The notes below the pieces were generated by a model. The model saw only the letters and a list, made by a program, of their open reading frames with translations, did no database searches and was not told where the DNA came from. This document shows positions 1 through 10,445 of a stretch of 64,000 nt of DNA, one piece after another (position 1 is the first letter of the stretch; every line of letters starts with the position of its first letter). The translations under genes and the position numbers were made by a program. Location: the NCBI GenBank assembly GCA_028023455.1, contig JAQFVV010006215.1, positions 12,441,473-12,505,472 of the forward strand. The letters are read 5' to 3'. The DNA is from Epiperipatus broadwayi. Its lineage: Eukaryota; Onychophora; Udeonychophora; Euonychophora; Peripatidae.

Positions 1-420
1 ATTTTCATCGGTGCCTTGTTTTTTTTAAGACCAATCGATGTACTGTTACATTTTATCAATTTTAACAGTATCGTGATTGTTCCTCATAAATTTGTATTTC
101 TCCTAAATTTTCGATTAGGGTGAAATAGCGTAAAAATTTAAAAATCACGCTTTGAGTCACGTTTTAGCGAGAAATTTTCCGAGACAAAAAGTACGGCTAA
201 TTCCCACAACAGAAAACTTTAAAAGATGGGAATTGCCAGACACGGGCCAGCGCTGGAATATTTCTACAGCAGAAAAAAAGAAAAAAAACATCCTGCTGCT
301 GAAAGAAAAGATTGGATTGTGCGGCAAATATATGCATATTTGAGGTCCGAAAACATCTGTCGACGGAAAGGTTCACTTCGTAAAGACAAGCTTGTTTGAG
401 GGATTCTAAATGACCTTCGT
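1..420. other. Unassigned sequence left of the satellite
   Basis: This stretch has less simple sequence than most of the window. A 63-codon plus-strand frame (152-343) is open, but it has no recognisable domain, no splice context I trust and a lysine-rich tail caused by an A tract. I assign no function. It could be the edge of a transposable element. Confidence 0.3.
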
Positions 421-1690
421 CAAATGTCAAAAATAAAAGAAGTAACTTCAATTTTTATTTAAACGTACATCCCTTCTTCTCCCGATAATTGTTGGCGTCG
501 GCAATCAAATGTAAAATAAAAGAAGTAACTAAAATTTTTATTTAAACATAGCCCCAAAAACCCCTCTTCTCCCAATAATTGTTGTCGTCGGCAATCAAAC
601 GGTCAAATAAAAGGAACGTCAATTATTCTTTAATCGTATAGAAAAAAACAAAAAAAAACCCTCCCACTAATTGTCCTGGCCAATCCAATGTAAACCAATC
701 GAAGTAAGACAGTAAATTATTAGTTAAACATAACCCAAATTACTATTCAAACGTACACCGAAAAAGACTCGCTCTTGTCAATCAAAATTAAAGAAACCTA
801 GACTATTATTGTCCCATTGTCAAATCGAATATTATTTGGGAAAACCCAAATAATTTATAAACGAAAAAAAAAAAAAAAGACAAATCGGTTTTCAATCAAA
901 TGGTAACCGATAAAAGTAACTTAAATTTTGATTTAAACATACACACGAACAAAAACAAAACGCAAAACTCTTTCTCCCAATAATTGTTGTCGCCAATCAC
1001 CAAAAAACACCCACCCCTCTCACTAATTAATGTCAGCAATCAAATGTACACCACTACTAAAAGTAACGTAAACTACTATTCTTTAAACAGTTACACCCCT
1101 TCCCAGTAATTAGTGTCGGGAATCAAATGTAAACCGATCAAAGTAAGACCGCAACTTATTATTTAAACGTAACCCAAATTACTATTTGAATCTACACCAA
1201 AAAAACACCCGCTCTTGTCAATAAAAATTACACAAACAACAACTATTATCGTCCCATTGTCAAAAATATTTATTTGTAGAACCAAAACCATAATTTATAA
1301 ATGAAAGGAAGTCCAATCAGTCGTCCATCAAATGTAAACTGATAAAAGTAAAGGTTTTAAATTTTATTTAAACATAAACACACGCGCGCGAAAAAAACAA
1401 AACAACACTTCTCCCAATAATTGTTTTCGGCAATCAAATGTAAACCTATCAAAGTAACGTAAATTATTATTTAAAGATCCATCATAAAACCCCGTTCTCT
1501 CTTGAATTTTGTCAATCCAATTTAACAAAAACAGTAATATTATTTTTTTTTTAAAAAAAAAAAAGAAATTACTATTTGAACACACACCAAAAACAGACCC
1601 TTTGGTAAAAAAAAAAAAACTATTATTATCCCATCGTCAAAAATATTATTTGGGAAAAATAATTCAGAAACGAAAAAAAGTAAACTTTGT
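421..1690. repeat. Degenerate satellite array with higher-order period
   Basis: The array is built from diverged units of about 80-110 bp. Each has a segment like CAATCAAATGTAAACCGATC, a run like AAGTAACTTAAATTATTATT, then CTTCTCCCAATAATTGTTG, closing in a TCGGCAAT-like box. Closing boxes recur near 497, 587, 676, 776, 888, 991, 1036, 1116, 1216, 1320, 1428 and 1510. A larger pattern is superimposed: 685-840 resembles 1122-1280 in detail (same order of AACCCAAATTACTATT, CGCTCTTGTCAAT and CCCATTGTCAAA boxes), an offset of about 440 bp. A third, worse copy lies at 1440-1650. No protein is implied; the short open frames here are chance. Confidence 0.8.
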
Positions 1691-3190
1691 AAACAAACCA
1701 AAAAAAAAGTCAATATTAATAGAGAATCGCTATCCCGGGAACTATATATTAATGTGTTTTTCAGTTAGAAATCGCGCCTCTGGCGGCTGACACGAAGGAT
1801 CAGATGACAACCAATAATTTTAATGGGATTTTTTGGTATATTTTTTAGATAAATTTCAGCTATGACTTAACTAGACAAAATACCAATTAAAAACTGGCAT
1901 TCCAAATACATATCACACATCTAGTAATAGTATCTGTACGACCTACCTTTAAATAAAACATAGAACTGGTTTTAGTTTATACCTAGCTTATACATATATA
2001 AAAGTAAACAATCATGAATATTTTATACCTGTGAAAACCAGAAATATCACAACTTTCTTAATTTACTTAAAAAATACAGTAATGCTCTAAAATTTGTTAA
2101 TATTTATATATACACTCATACGCATATATACAAACTAAAAAGGCCTCTTTAACAAGTTTAGGATAATAAAAACCGAGGAAAAAAGACAAAAAATATGCTA
2201 TGTATCAGATGATAAAACCTAATAATATTTCTTCTGTTTTACTCTCTATTAAAATACTTAGATAAGCTGTAATTGTCCATAAAATATTTAGATTCATTAT
2301 TTAATATTTGATCTTGAAATTTTCATCTTCTCATAATACAAGACTGTTTTTGCTCAAGATAAATATATATATTGTATCAAATATAAATTTTAATACTTTC
2401 AGATGATTGTTTACAAATCCTTGATTAGACTTACCAGCTTGAAAAAAACATGGGTTTGCTCTATTTCCCTTTTGTGCTGTTTGAAACTGATTGAAAGCTT
2501 TTCTTGAATACATGTTGGCAAACAAAAAATAATTTTAATAAAAAATTAGAATGTAGCAAATGTTTTTGCATGATCACAATCACATCCTCTTCAAATCATT
2601 CCTCTATTAAATTATTATATCTAATAGTTACAATTTATAAAAGCAACTATTTTTCACTAATATTTTTACATTTACTTAATTTAAGATAGATATTAATAAA
2701 AATAAAATAAAATCTCTAGTGCACAAGAATGCAGATTTTTATCGCACTGATTTATGAATACTCGATTATGATAATGCCAATTATTTTAAACGAAATAGTC
2801 ATCAATTTTTCTCAACAATAAAAGTTTCACCCACCTCCCCATTGTTCTCTCATATTCACATCACGTTGTCACAATCTTAATTTGCGCCATTATTTTCTAG
2901 CAGATTTATTTTTACTCTGATTTATGTAGAATTACATTTTTCCTTTTTGTCATATTTCAAGCGTAATAATATGGGTTTTTCTTGAATCTATAATTTGATT
3001 CAATAGTGAAATCTTGTGACGGTTTAGTTGAAAACTTATTTCCTATAACTATGCATTATTTAAAGAACATCATCAAAAACAGCATCAAAATAATCCTTGC
3101 TCATGACAGTTTTCATAATCTTGACTTTTCTTATCACATGGATTCTTTGATTACTTCTGCTCTTTGGTTGATATAAATGAAAATATATAC
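1691..3190. other. AT-rich non-coding DNA
   Basis: No supportable gene. A small CpG-containing patch at 1765-1800 stands out from its surroundings but matches nothing I know. A minus-strand frame at 2331-2525 ends in a GTAAGT donor-like site, yet its residues do not fit the part of USP34 expected downstream of the exon at 8056-8132. Confidence 0.5.
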
Positions 3191-3895
3191 AGGAATGCCT
3201 CGATTAGTGCTGTTAATTGGTTCTGGCAATATCCCGCACTGTTTGAAACCGTACTAATCGAGGAACGAAAACTATAGGAAAAATGTTAATTGGTTCCAAT
3301 AAATTTTTTTGTCAGCACTTTTTTCAATTATCGATATATTAATGATGACTTCCATATTTAAAATAAATAATAAAAAGATATGAATAAATAATAAAACAAC
3401 ATAAATAAATTTAAAAGCTTTTACTAATGTATAATTGAACAAAAAATATATACAGTACTGTATATTTTTTTAAAGATTTTATTTTTTATTACCAAAAAAT
3501 TGCAATATTGATGTCTGCACTGGTTTCTTCTTTGGTCTCTTCTCTTCATACATTTCTTTGTAGCGTCGAATTGTAGTGTTGATATTTTGGCGAATTGTAA
3601 AGCTACATTCAATATTTGGATCAACTTCCATAATATAGTCGGAAAGAGTTTCAACCATGTTAATAATTTTCTCAAGTTCTTCGGCTGTTATTTCTTTTGT
3701 AGGAACTTCATGTAACTCTGCATTATCTAAGTTGGTCTCATCTTCTTCATAGGCTCGTTTGTCTTCTGTATTAATAAGTTTCATTATGTATTTGATTCAA
3801 TAAATCCAACCACAATAGCGAATCTAATTCTTCAAAACCAAGTTTTTTCCAATTTCTAATATTGTACTACAGTGAAACAGTACTAGGCATTCCTG
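3191..3895 (-). mobile_element. Short Tigger/pogo DNA transposon, internally deleted
   Basis: The ends carry inverted CAGGAATGCCT (11 bp) and are flanked by TA on both sides (3189-3190 and 3896-3897), the target site expected for Tc1/mariner/pogo elements. The first 80 bp (CGATTAGTG, TTAATTGGTTCTGG boxes) look like Tigger subterminal sequence. Only the last part of a transposase remains inside, on the minus strand. The helix-turn-helix and catalytic DDE region are missing, so this 705-bp copy cannot move by itself and is best read as an internally deleted derivative. Confidence 0.85.
3479..3784 (-). pseudogene. Tigger transposase C-terminal remnant
   Basis: A 101-codon frame whose C-terminus resembles the tail of Tigger/TIGD transposases: an acidic helix (ELEKIINMVETLSDYIMEVD), a DPNIE segment, a helical run ending RRYKEMYEEK, then a basic linker and the QTSILQFF-type end. 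The tail is intact up to its own stop codon. Everything upstream of it, including the DNA-binding and catalytic domains, is absent. The ATG is probably not a true start. Recognition rests on family knowledge, not a database search. Confidence 0.8.
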
Positions 3896-4242
3896 TATAT
3901 ATATAAACATTTCTCAGTAAATTTTCCCATATATACACCTGGTCAAGAAAATCATAGGAGTGAAAAAATTAAATGTATTTGTTTGCAGTTTATTAAATGA
4001 AGGACTACTGACAAGAATCTGATCATAAATTGAAGATAACTAATGATAATGATTATTTTTGAGATACCTGTGAATTTGACAATTCTCATTAATTAATATG
4101 CATTACCTAATAAATCTCATATATTAAGTGAAAAAATAATTTAAAATACAGATAGTCCCTTAGTTACAAACATTCGAGTTACAAACATTTTGCTTTAGAC
4201 TTTAAATTTTTATCTATGCACATGATAAAAAAGAACTATTTA

Positions 4243-5180
4243 CACCTGGGTCTCATTTTATGTGGATTATTTTAATGCGATTTTGAAGTTATGCGATTCA
4301 TATTTCTTCTCAATATCTTTCATATTTCACTATATTTATTAGATATCAAGAAATTTAAATTATTAATAACTTATTTTGATTTGAAATACTTTTTTTTTTC
4401 AAAAATATAACGTTATTTAGCAGCTAAAGTGAATTTCGCCTGAAGCTGTATTTAGAATAAATAACCTACTTATACTAATGAGTAAATAATAATAATAGAT
4501 TTATACTTACATATAAAAATATCACAATAAATATTCAAAAAATTTAAACTTTTAAAACGTATTATGTTATATATAACAGAAATAATCTTTTAGATTTTTA
4601 AAATAAAAAACGAAGATTTTATAAACTGAAAATAATCTTTCTAATGATAATGTTTTGATTGCGATCTCATTTTTTAAATATAGAAACAGAAAACCATTAA
4701 CACAGCACAAGACTGAAAATGGCGCTAGTTGTACATCACATCACGAATAAAAATAAAGTGGCTTAACAGGTTTCTCTGTGCATAATTGCTGAGAGATTCT
4801 TGACTTAGTTTAGGGAAAAGCCACAATACATCATATCACATCGAATCTGATTTCTTACCAGTTTACCAATGAATGCTAGCGGTAATGATTAAAATATGTA
4901 TGAAAATGTAAAATTAAATACTGTAGTAATAAAAAAAGTTTGTCTTGTATTAATATTTTTCAAATATTTGAAATTTTTTATAAGTCATACTTTATTTGCT
5001 TATTTTTTTAATGCGAATTTTAAAGTAATTTTTCTTTGTTGCTTTGCTTTTATGCGAATTCTGAAAATTACAGCACCTAACCCCCATTTTTCAAGGTAAA
5101 TTAAGTCTATTTTTGTGCGATTTTTTTTTAATACGGGTTTTCTGTGGAACCTATCTACCGCATAAAACGAAACCCAGGTG
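4243..5180. mobile_element. TA-flanked DNA transposon nested in the Tigger
   Basis: The termini are CACCTGGGTCTCATTTTATG and, inverted, CACCTGGGTTTCGTTTTATG (18 of 20 identical), with TA duplicated at 4241-4242 and 5181-5182. Repeated 'ATGCGATTTTGAAG'-like boxes sit near both ends, as in pogo-type elements. I see no transposase; the 67-codon frame at 4896-5099 is AT-driven noise. This is a non-autonomous element that jumped into the older Tigger, and it contains a LINE-derived tail at 4757-4844. Confidence 0.82.
4757..4844 (+). repeat. LINE 3'-tail copy inside the nested transposon
   Basis: This stretch (AGTGGCTTAACAGGTTTCTC, then GCTGAGAGATTCTTGACT, ending in CATCATATCACATC) closely matches the last 90 bp of the LINE remnant at 49419-49506, including the CATCA-type simple tail. 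It is either a severely 5'-truncated LINE insertion or a SINE sharing that LINE's 3' end. A CATCACATCAC string also occurs just upstream at 4733-4744. Confidence 0.7.
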
Positions 5181-5429
5181 TATATACATTCGTAATTGAA
5201 TTTTTCCTAAAGTAAGATAAACTTTGGAATTTAGAAAATAATTAAAAGTATAGTTTAGAGAACAATAAAAACCTATATAAAATAAAGTAAATCTTCCCAT
5301 CTCTCCGACATTGATTACTTTTATTTTTAGCATCATCACAGACTGTCTTGATTAGTGCTTATTTTTAAAAGTAGTTTCTGCGCGATTATGTTACATATAC
5401 ACTGTATACGTTTCTATTTTGGTGAATTT

Positions 5430-7093
5430 TTTCATTCTTATTAATTAAAAACATGAGTGAGAAATGAAAAAACAGCAGTGTTGATATAACTAAAAAGAAA
5501 TTAAGGTCCTCATAAACCCCAAACGATCGAGACAAAAATGAATATAATTAGACGTATGGGAATCTTTTGCTTCAATTGCATGTTCACGTAATTTAAACCG
5601 ATCAACAATATAACAATTGTAAAAAACAAGAACAAAATTAAGAAATATGTTAAAAATTGTGGAAATATTTCTTCAAAGATTGTTTCAAAAAGACATGGCA
5701 GAGTAATGGATGAAATGGACAAATCTTTAGCTTTATGGATTGAAGATCAATATCAAAAATGCATCCCAGTGAGTTTATCAATTATTCAAGTTAAGGCTCT
5801 TAGTTTGCATGAAGATTGGAAGAAACAATTAAAAGAAGACTCTGTTGTTGAATTTGTAGCAAGCAATGACTAGTTTCACAAATTTAAAATGAGATATTCT
5901 TTATATTATATTAAATGTACTGGGGAAGGTGCCAGTGCAGATAAAAAAAGCTGCCAGTGAATTTATTTTCACTTTCTCTAATATCATTAAAAATTGAGCT
6001 TATTTTCCATGCCTAGTCTTAAATGTAGATGAGACAGGATTATTTTGGAATATGATGCCTGTACACACATATTTAGCAAAGGAAGAATCAGTTGCACCTA
6101 GACAAAACCTTCTAAAAACAGATTAACATTGCTTCTTGGAGATAAATTAGCTGGTGATTTTAAATTTTAGCCAATGCTAATTTATCGGAGAGAAAATCCT
6201 AGAGCATTGAAAGGAAAAGATAAAAGAATGCTTCCAGTCATTTGGAAATCATATCCTAAAGCTTGGGCTACTGCACAGCTTTTTCAAGATTGGTTCTCAC
6301 ATCATGTTATGCCTTCTGTTAGGCAAAATTGTAGTGAGAATAATTTACGATTTAAAACACTATTGCTCTTAATTCTCCTGGACATCCAACCCTGCAAAAT
6401 TTATATCCAGAAGTTAATGTTGTGTTTATCCCTCTTAATACTACAAGTGAAAAACAACCTATGGACCAAACTGTGATAGCTACTTTTAAGCAGTATTATA
6501 TAAGAAGATTAATGACTCAAGAAATCAAGGCAATTGACAAAGAAGGTGGGGTACACTGTGAGATTTTTGGAAAAGTTATAATATATGGAATGCAATAAAT
6601 ATTATTGGGGATGTGTGGACTGAAATAAGAGTCAACAATGAAAGATTGTTGGAAAAAATATCCACAAATGATAAATGCTTCTATGGACATTAAAGAAACT
6701 CCTGAAGATAATCCAACTGAAATAGTCAATTTAATGAATGAATTAAATTTAGATGTCACTGATGAAGATCAATCTCACTCAGAACCTCTGTCAAATGAAG
6801 ACTTGATTAAACTACAAGAGATGAATGAAATACAAAATGAAGAAGAACCTGATAATGAACTTATTGTTAAGAGTTTGTCAATCAAGAATATGAATGAAGC
6901 CTTCATGCATCTTGACAAATTTTAGACCATCATGGATAAATGTGATCCCAATCTAGAGCGTATATCTCATGTACGAAGGGCAATAGAAAAAAACACAGAA
7001 TGTTACAGAATTCTTTATCAAGAGGAGAAAAAGAATACATTTCAATTAACTCTTGATAAATTTGTAAACAAAACTTCAGATACTAATCAATAA
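5430..7093 (+). pseudogene. Decayed Tigger transposase (CENP-B/TIGD type)
   Basis: Translation in shifting frames recovers Tigger transposase in the right order. First comes the CENP-B-type helix-turn-helix region around 5690-5875 (MDEMDKSLALWIEDQ, then KALSLHEDW), then the start of the DDE domain at about 6015-6060 (VLNVDETGLFW). A middle region follows (6171-6476; RALKGKDKRMLPV, LFQDWFSHHV), then PMDQTVIATFKQYY at 6460-6500, an acidic region (6638-6925) and a FQLTLDKFVNK-type tail ending at about 7093. Several stops and frameshifts break it, so it is inactive. The second and third catalytic acidic residues cannot be confirmed across the frameshifts. Confidence 0.85.
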
Positions 7094-7226
7094 AAAATAA
7101 ATACTGTATTTTGAAAACTCTTTTTGATGGGTTTTTTTTTTTTTTTACAGACTTCTATTTACAAACAATTTCAACTTCCAAACACATGTCAGGAACCAAT
7201 TAAGTTTGTAACTAGGGGACTTCCTG

Positions 7227-8055
7227 TATATAAATCAGAAAGTATGATAAAGATTTTATGCAAATAGCTCTAAAGTCTCATCAGCTCCAAACATGGTTTG
7301 CATTTGATTCAGAATAATGGAACTCTATGTGAGAGATTAATTACCTAAAAAATATATCTCCTGTCTATGAAGTAGATTATCTTGCTGCTACAGTCACATT
7401 TCAAATATAATAACAAATATATTTTTTTATTATCAATAACATTATTTTAAAAAAACATAAAAATTCCAAAAAGAATATTTACATAAAATTATAAGCACTT
7501 CAATATTAACTATATGCTAGTATAAATGCAATAAACAATTAACAAATAATGACTGATACTGAACATTTATATAGTTCACTATCAAAACAATTTATCAAAC
7601 ACATTAATATTTAGTTCGCATTTTAGTTTTTGTAGTTTCAAGTATGATATTACATTACAAAACCTACAATTTAAATATTGTTCACAGAAAAAGTTTTATT
7701 TAAACAAAAAAAAAACAATATATTATGCAAGAACTGAAAACACAAAACTTATTACATGCAAACTTTTATTAAAATCTGTCATTTATATTACGATTAACAA
7801 TATCCTCTGGAAAAAAAAAACCTTTTTTTAAAAGAAAACATAATTTCTAATAGATTGACTTTAAAAACTGTATCAACAGTGAATTTGAAATAAATTGGAA
7901 TATGATTATATATATCAAAGATACAAAGTTGACCATTGATACTAATGTAAATGTAACATCATGGTGATAACATTAAAATAAATTTAAAATATTATAAATC
8001 TACTTTTTATTTAAAGGTAAATAATACTTATGTTAAATTAATAACTACACCTTAC
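7227..8055. other. AT-rich intron sequence
   Basis: This lies just downstream, in host-gene orientation, of the USP34-type exon at 8056-8132, so it is the start of the next intron. I looked for the next conserved exon on the minus strand and did not find it, so it probably lies beyond position 1. Confidence 0.6.
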
Positions 8056-8132
8056 CGTTTCCAAAATGCTTCTAAGTGGGTCTTCAATAATATTAATCCT
8101 CTTTGAATTATAAGAAGACTTGATTCTTCAGC
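8056..8132 (-). CDS. USP34: USP34-type ubiquitin protease, internal exon (6th and last in window)
   Basis: A 77-bp exon in phase 0, starting after TTTCAG and ending at a GTAAGG donor after two bases of a codon. It encodes 25 residues including a hydrophobic helix (RGLILLKTHLEAFW) that matches the conserved USP34 segment following the exon at 24577-24662. Like the other exons here it belongs to the long helical-repeat scaffold N-terminal to the catalytic domain, so it carries no catalytic Cys or His. It is the most 3' exon found in the window. Identification comes from recall of the vertebrate USP34 sequence. Confidence 0.85.
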
Positions 8133-8588
8133 CTGAAATAAAAAATACATGAATGTTTATATCAGTATCAATTCCTATGACGGTGAATTTACACTCTTAA
8201 ATATGTTGTACACATAAATGTTAAACAATATACATGTAAAGTGGAAGCAACATTACATTCAGATTATTTCAAAATGAAAAAACAGAATTCGAAAATGCAA
8301 TTATAAATTATTAAATAATAATAAAAACTCATACAAATTTGAGAACACATGTATTATATCTATGAACAACAGCTATCAATCATTTTATACCTAATTCAGA
8401 ATCATTGGTTAGTAAATTTCATAAAAAACACAAGATAAATCAAGTTACATAAAATTAACTTGTTTTTAAAAAAGCCCTAAATATATCTAAATCGCTTTAA
8501 AAATCCAGAAAAAAATTTTACTGATTATTTACAATAAAATTATAAAAGAATAAAAATATTATTAATGATTCATTTTCATAGTTCATAT
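8133..8588. other. AT-rich intron sequence
   Basis: The 3' end of the 16.4-kb intron of the USP34-type gene, next to the exon at 8056-8132. No gene or RNA seen. Confidence 0.6.
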
Positions 8589-8874
8589 ATCATAAAGAAA
8601 AAAATCAATCTCTAGTCACGCACTGTTTATAAATGTATATTAAAATCTCCATGCACTCACCCGCCAGAAATAGGTTAAAAGCATAAGTGAATTCACTTAC
8701 GCTTAAAGTATATTCTTATATAAGCCAATCATGCCGGATGTTCAAAGTGGCCCTTTAAGCATAAGTAAATTCACTTATGTTTTTAAACTATTACAGGCTG
8801 GGTAAGTGCACAGAGATTTTAATATACATTTATAAATATTGCATGACTATAGGTTGATTTTCTTTTTTATGATT
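8589..8874. mobile_element. Fold-back MITE with about 115-bp arms
   Basis: The left arm (from ATCATAAAG at 8589) and right arm (ending CTTTTTTATGAT at 8874) are reverse complements over about 115 bp with scattered mismatches. Shared blocks include TTTATAAATGTATATTAAAA with its complement, and AAGCATAAGTGAATTCACTT with AGCATAAGTAAATTCACTTA. The two arms flank about 55 bp of unique centre. No coding capacity. The structure fits a fold-back MITE, though I cannot assign a superfamily or define the target duplication. Confidence 0.85.
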
Positions 8875-10211
8875 ACAATTATTTCAGCGCTTAATAATAG
8901 ATTTACATAATTCATATGTATATACTGTAATGATATGATAAGTAAATCACCAACTATTATTATATAAATAGTCCATCACATTCGTTGTCAAAACTGTAAC
9001 GGTATAACAAATAAGTGAATGATTAATTGATCAAATAATCCATAACGTTGGATACCAAAAATCTATAACAGTATAATGATATTAAAATAATTGTCTATTA
9101 ATGAATAAATGGTTTAATACTTTCAGATAGAATGAAATAAATAATTTTCTTAAAATCCAATTGAAATGTCAGATTGTACCAGCATAAAGTATCTATAAAC
9201 TAATGATTAAATATAAATTATGAAAGTACAAATAACATTGAGGCCAATAGATAAATATATGTACTTAACCAATTAGTGTTTAATAAGACATTAGCTCAAC
9301 TTTTAATAATTATTTATTCATTGTAATCAATAAAATTTAAATGAGAAAATACTAAAATAATACTATAAATTTTTAAAATATGTAAATATTTATTTTAATA
9401 TTTTGGCTAGGTGAATATTTAAAATGTAATCAATAAACTATGACTAATCATGAGATTTAAATTTAATTAATAAAAAAAAAATTCATTGATATAAGAAACA
9501 TAAAAATAAATAATGAAATAATCTTGATGTGGATATTTGATTATGATGAATTAAATATCAATAGTATGACTGCATATATTGTATAAATTTGTTATTTATG
9601 GCTAAGAATGATACACTAATTAACCAGAAAGAAAACATTACATTTGCTTAAGCACTTATAAATAATCCCTTAAACTGTATTTTAAAAAAATGAATTAAGT
9701 CTATTTAATTTATTTTCTGATTACCAATCTATATACAAAATTATAACATTTCAAGGTATATAAAGTATACAGTCTAATGAAAACAAACAAAATTTTATAT
9801 AAAATCAAAATTAATGTTAAGAAAGATACTACAATTTAAATTTTATTTTAAAATAATCTAAGTTTTCTTTTTGGTTAGTTTATATTTAATATAGTATAAA
9901 CAAACATATACATTCTACAGAAAATAAATATATAATGAAAATATATGACCTGGTTAACCTTTTTAAAAATCGTCAGATAGTCCTTAATTAAAAAAAACTT
10001 CATTAAAAAGCATAAGTCCTGAAATTCCTGATTAATATTTGTAGTATGATGATATATTACATAAGCATTATACTTGAAGTTCAATCATATTCTAATCACA
10101 TCGTTTAAAACAGAATGTTATCCACTGGACTGAATTATGCATTTTAAATTAAGATAATCCATAGTAAAACATTGAGACATTAATATTTCCATTTTTATAT
10201 AAATAATAGCA
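8875..10211. other. AT-rich intron sequence
   Basis: No gene, exon or RNA signal. Dominated by A+T words, with short chance open frames only. Confidence 0.6.
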
Positions 10212-10445
10212 CTATTTAATCCTTTGGTAATTTTATAACAACACTGCCACAGTATCACAAAATTAATCCAAAATAAATTCCAAGTTGTATCCTTTAGTTA
10301 TATTAGAGTTAATAGATATTGTAGTACCAAAAATATTCCATGAATTCCTATTTAATCATTTGGTAATTTTATAATAACACTGCCACAGTATCACAAAATT
10401 AATCCATAATAAATTCCAAGTTGTATCCTTTAGTTATATTAGAAG
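10212..10445 (+). repeat. Direct duplication, about 137-bp offset
   Basis: A block of about 95 bp (CTATTTAATC through TTTAGTTATATTAGA) at 10212-10306 recurs at 10349-10443 with only a few differences, for example AACAACACTG versus AATAACACTG. The spacer differs. This looks like a recent local duplication inside the intron. Confidence 0.85.

Larger units (their letters stand above)
4149..7226 (+). mobile_element. Tigger DNA transposon carrying a nested element
   Basis: The left end reads CAGATAGTCCCTTAGTTACA and the right end, reverse-complemented, CAGGAAGTCCCCTAGTTACA, with TA on both flanks (4147-4148, 7227-7228). A second TTACAAAC-type subterminal repeat follows at both ends. Inside is a decayed plus-strand Tigger transposase. 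A 938-bp foreign element has inserted 94 bp from the left end. Its inverted repeats differ from those of the element at 3191-3895, so at least two Tigger families are present. Confidence 0.88.

Noticed and set aside
2331-2525. Minus-strand frame ending at a GTAAGT-like donor
   Set aside because: It lies where the next downstream host exon could be, but the peptide does not resemble the USP34 residues expected after the exon at 8056-8132.
4896-5099. 67-codon frame in the nested transposon
   Set aside because: A+T-driven Phe/Lys/Ile-rich peptide without any transposase motif.
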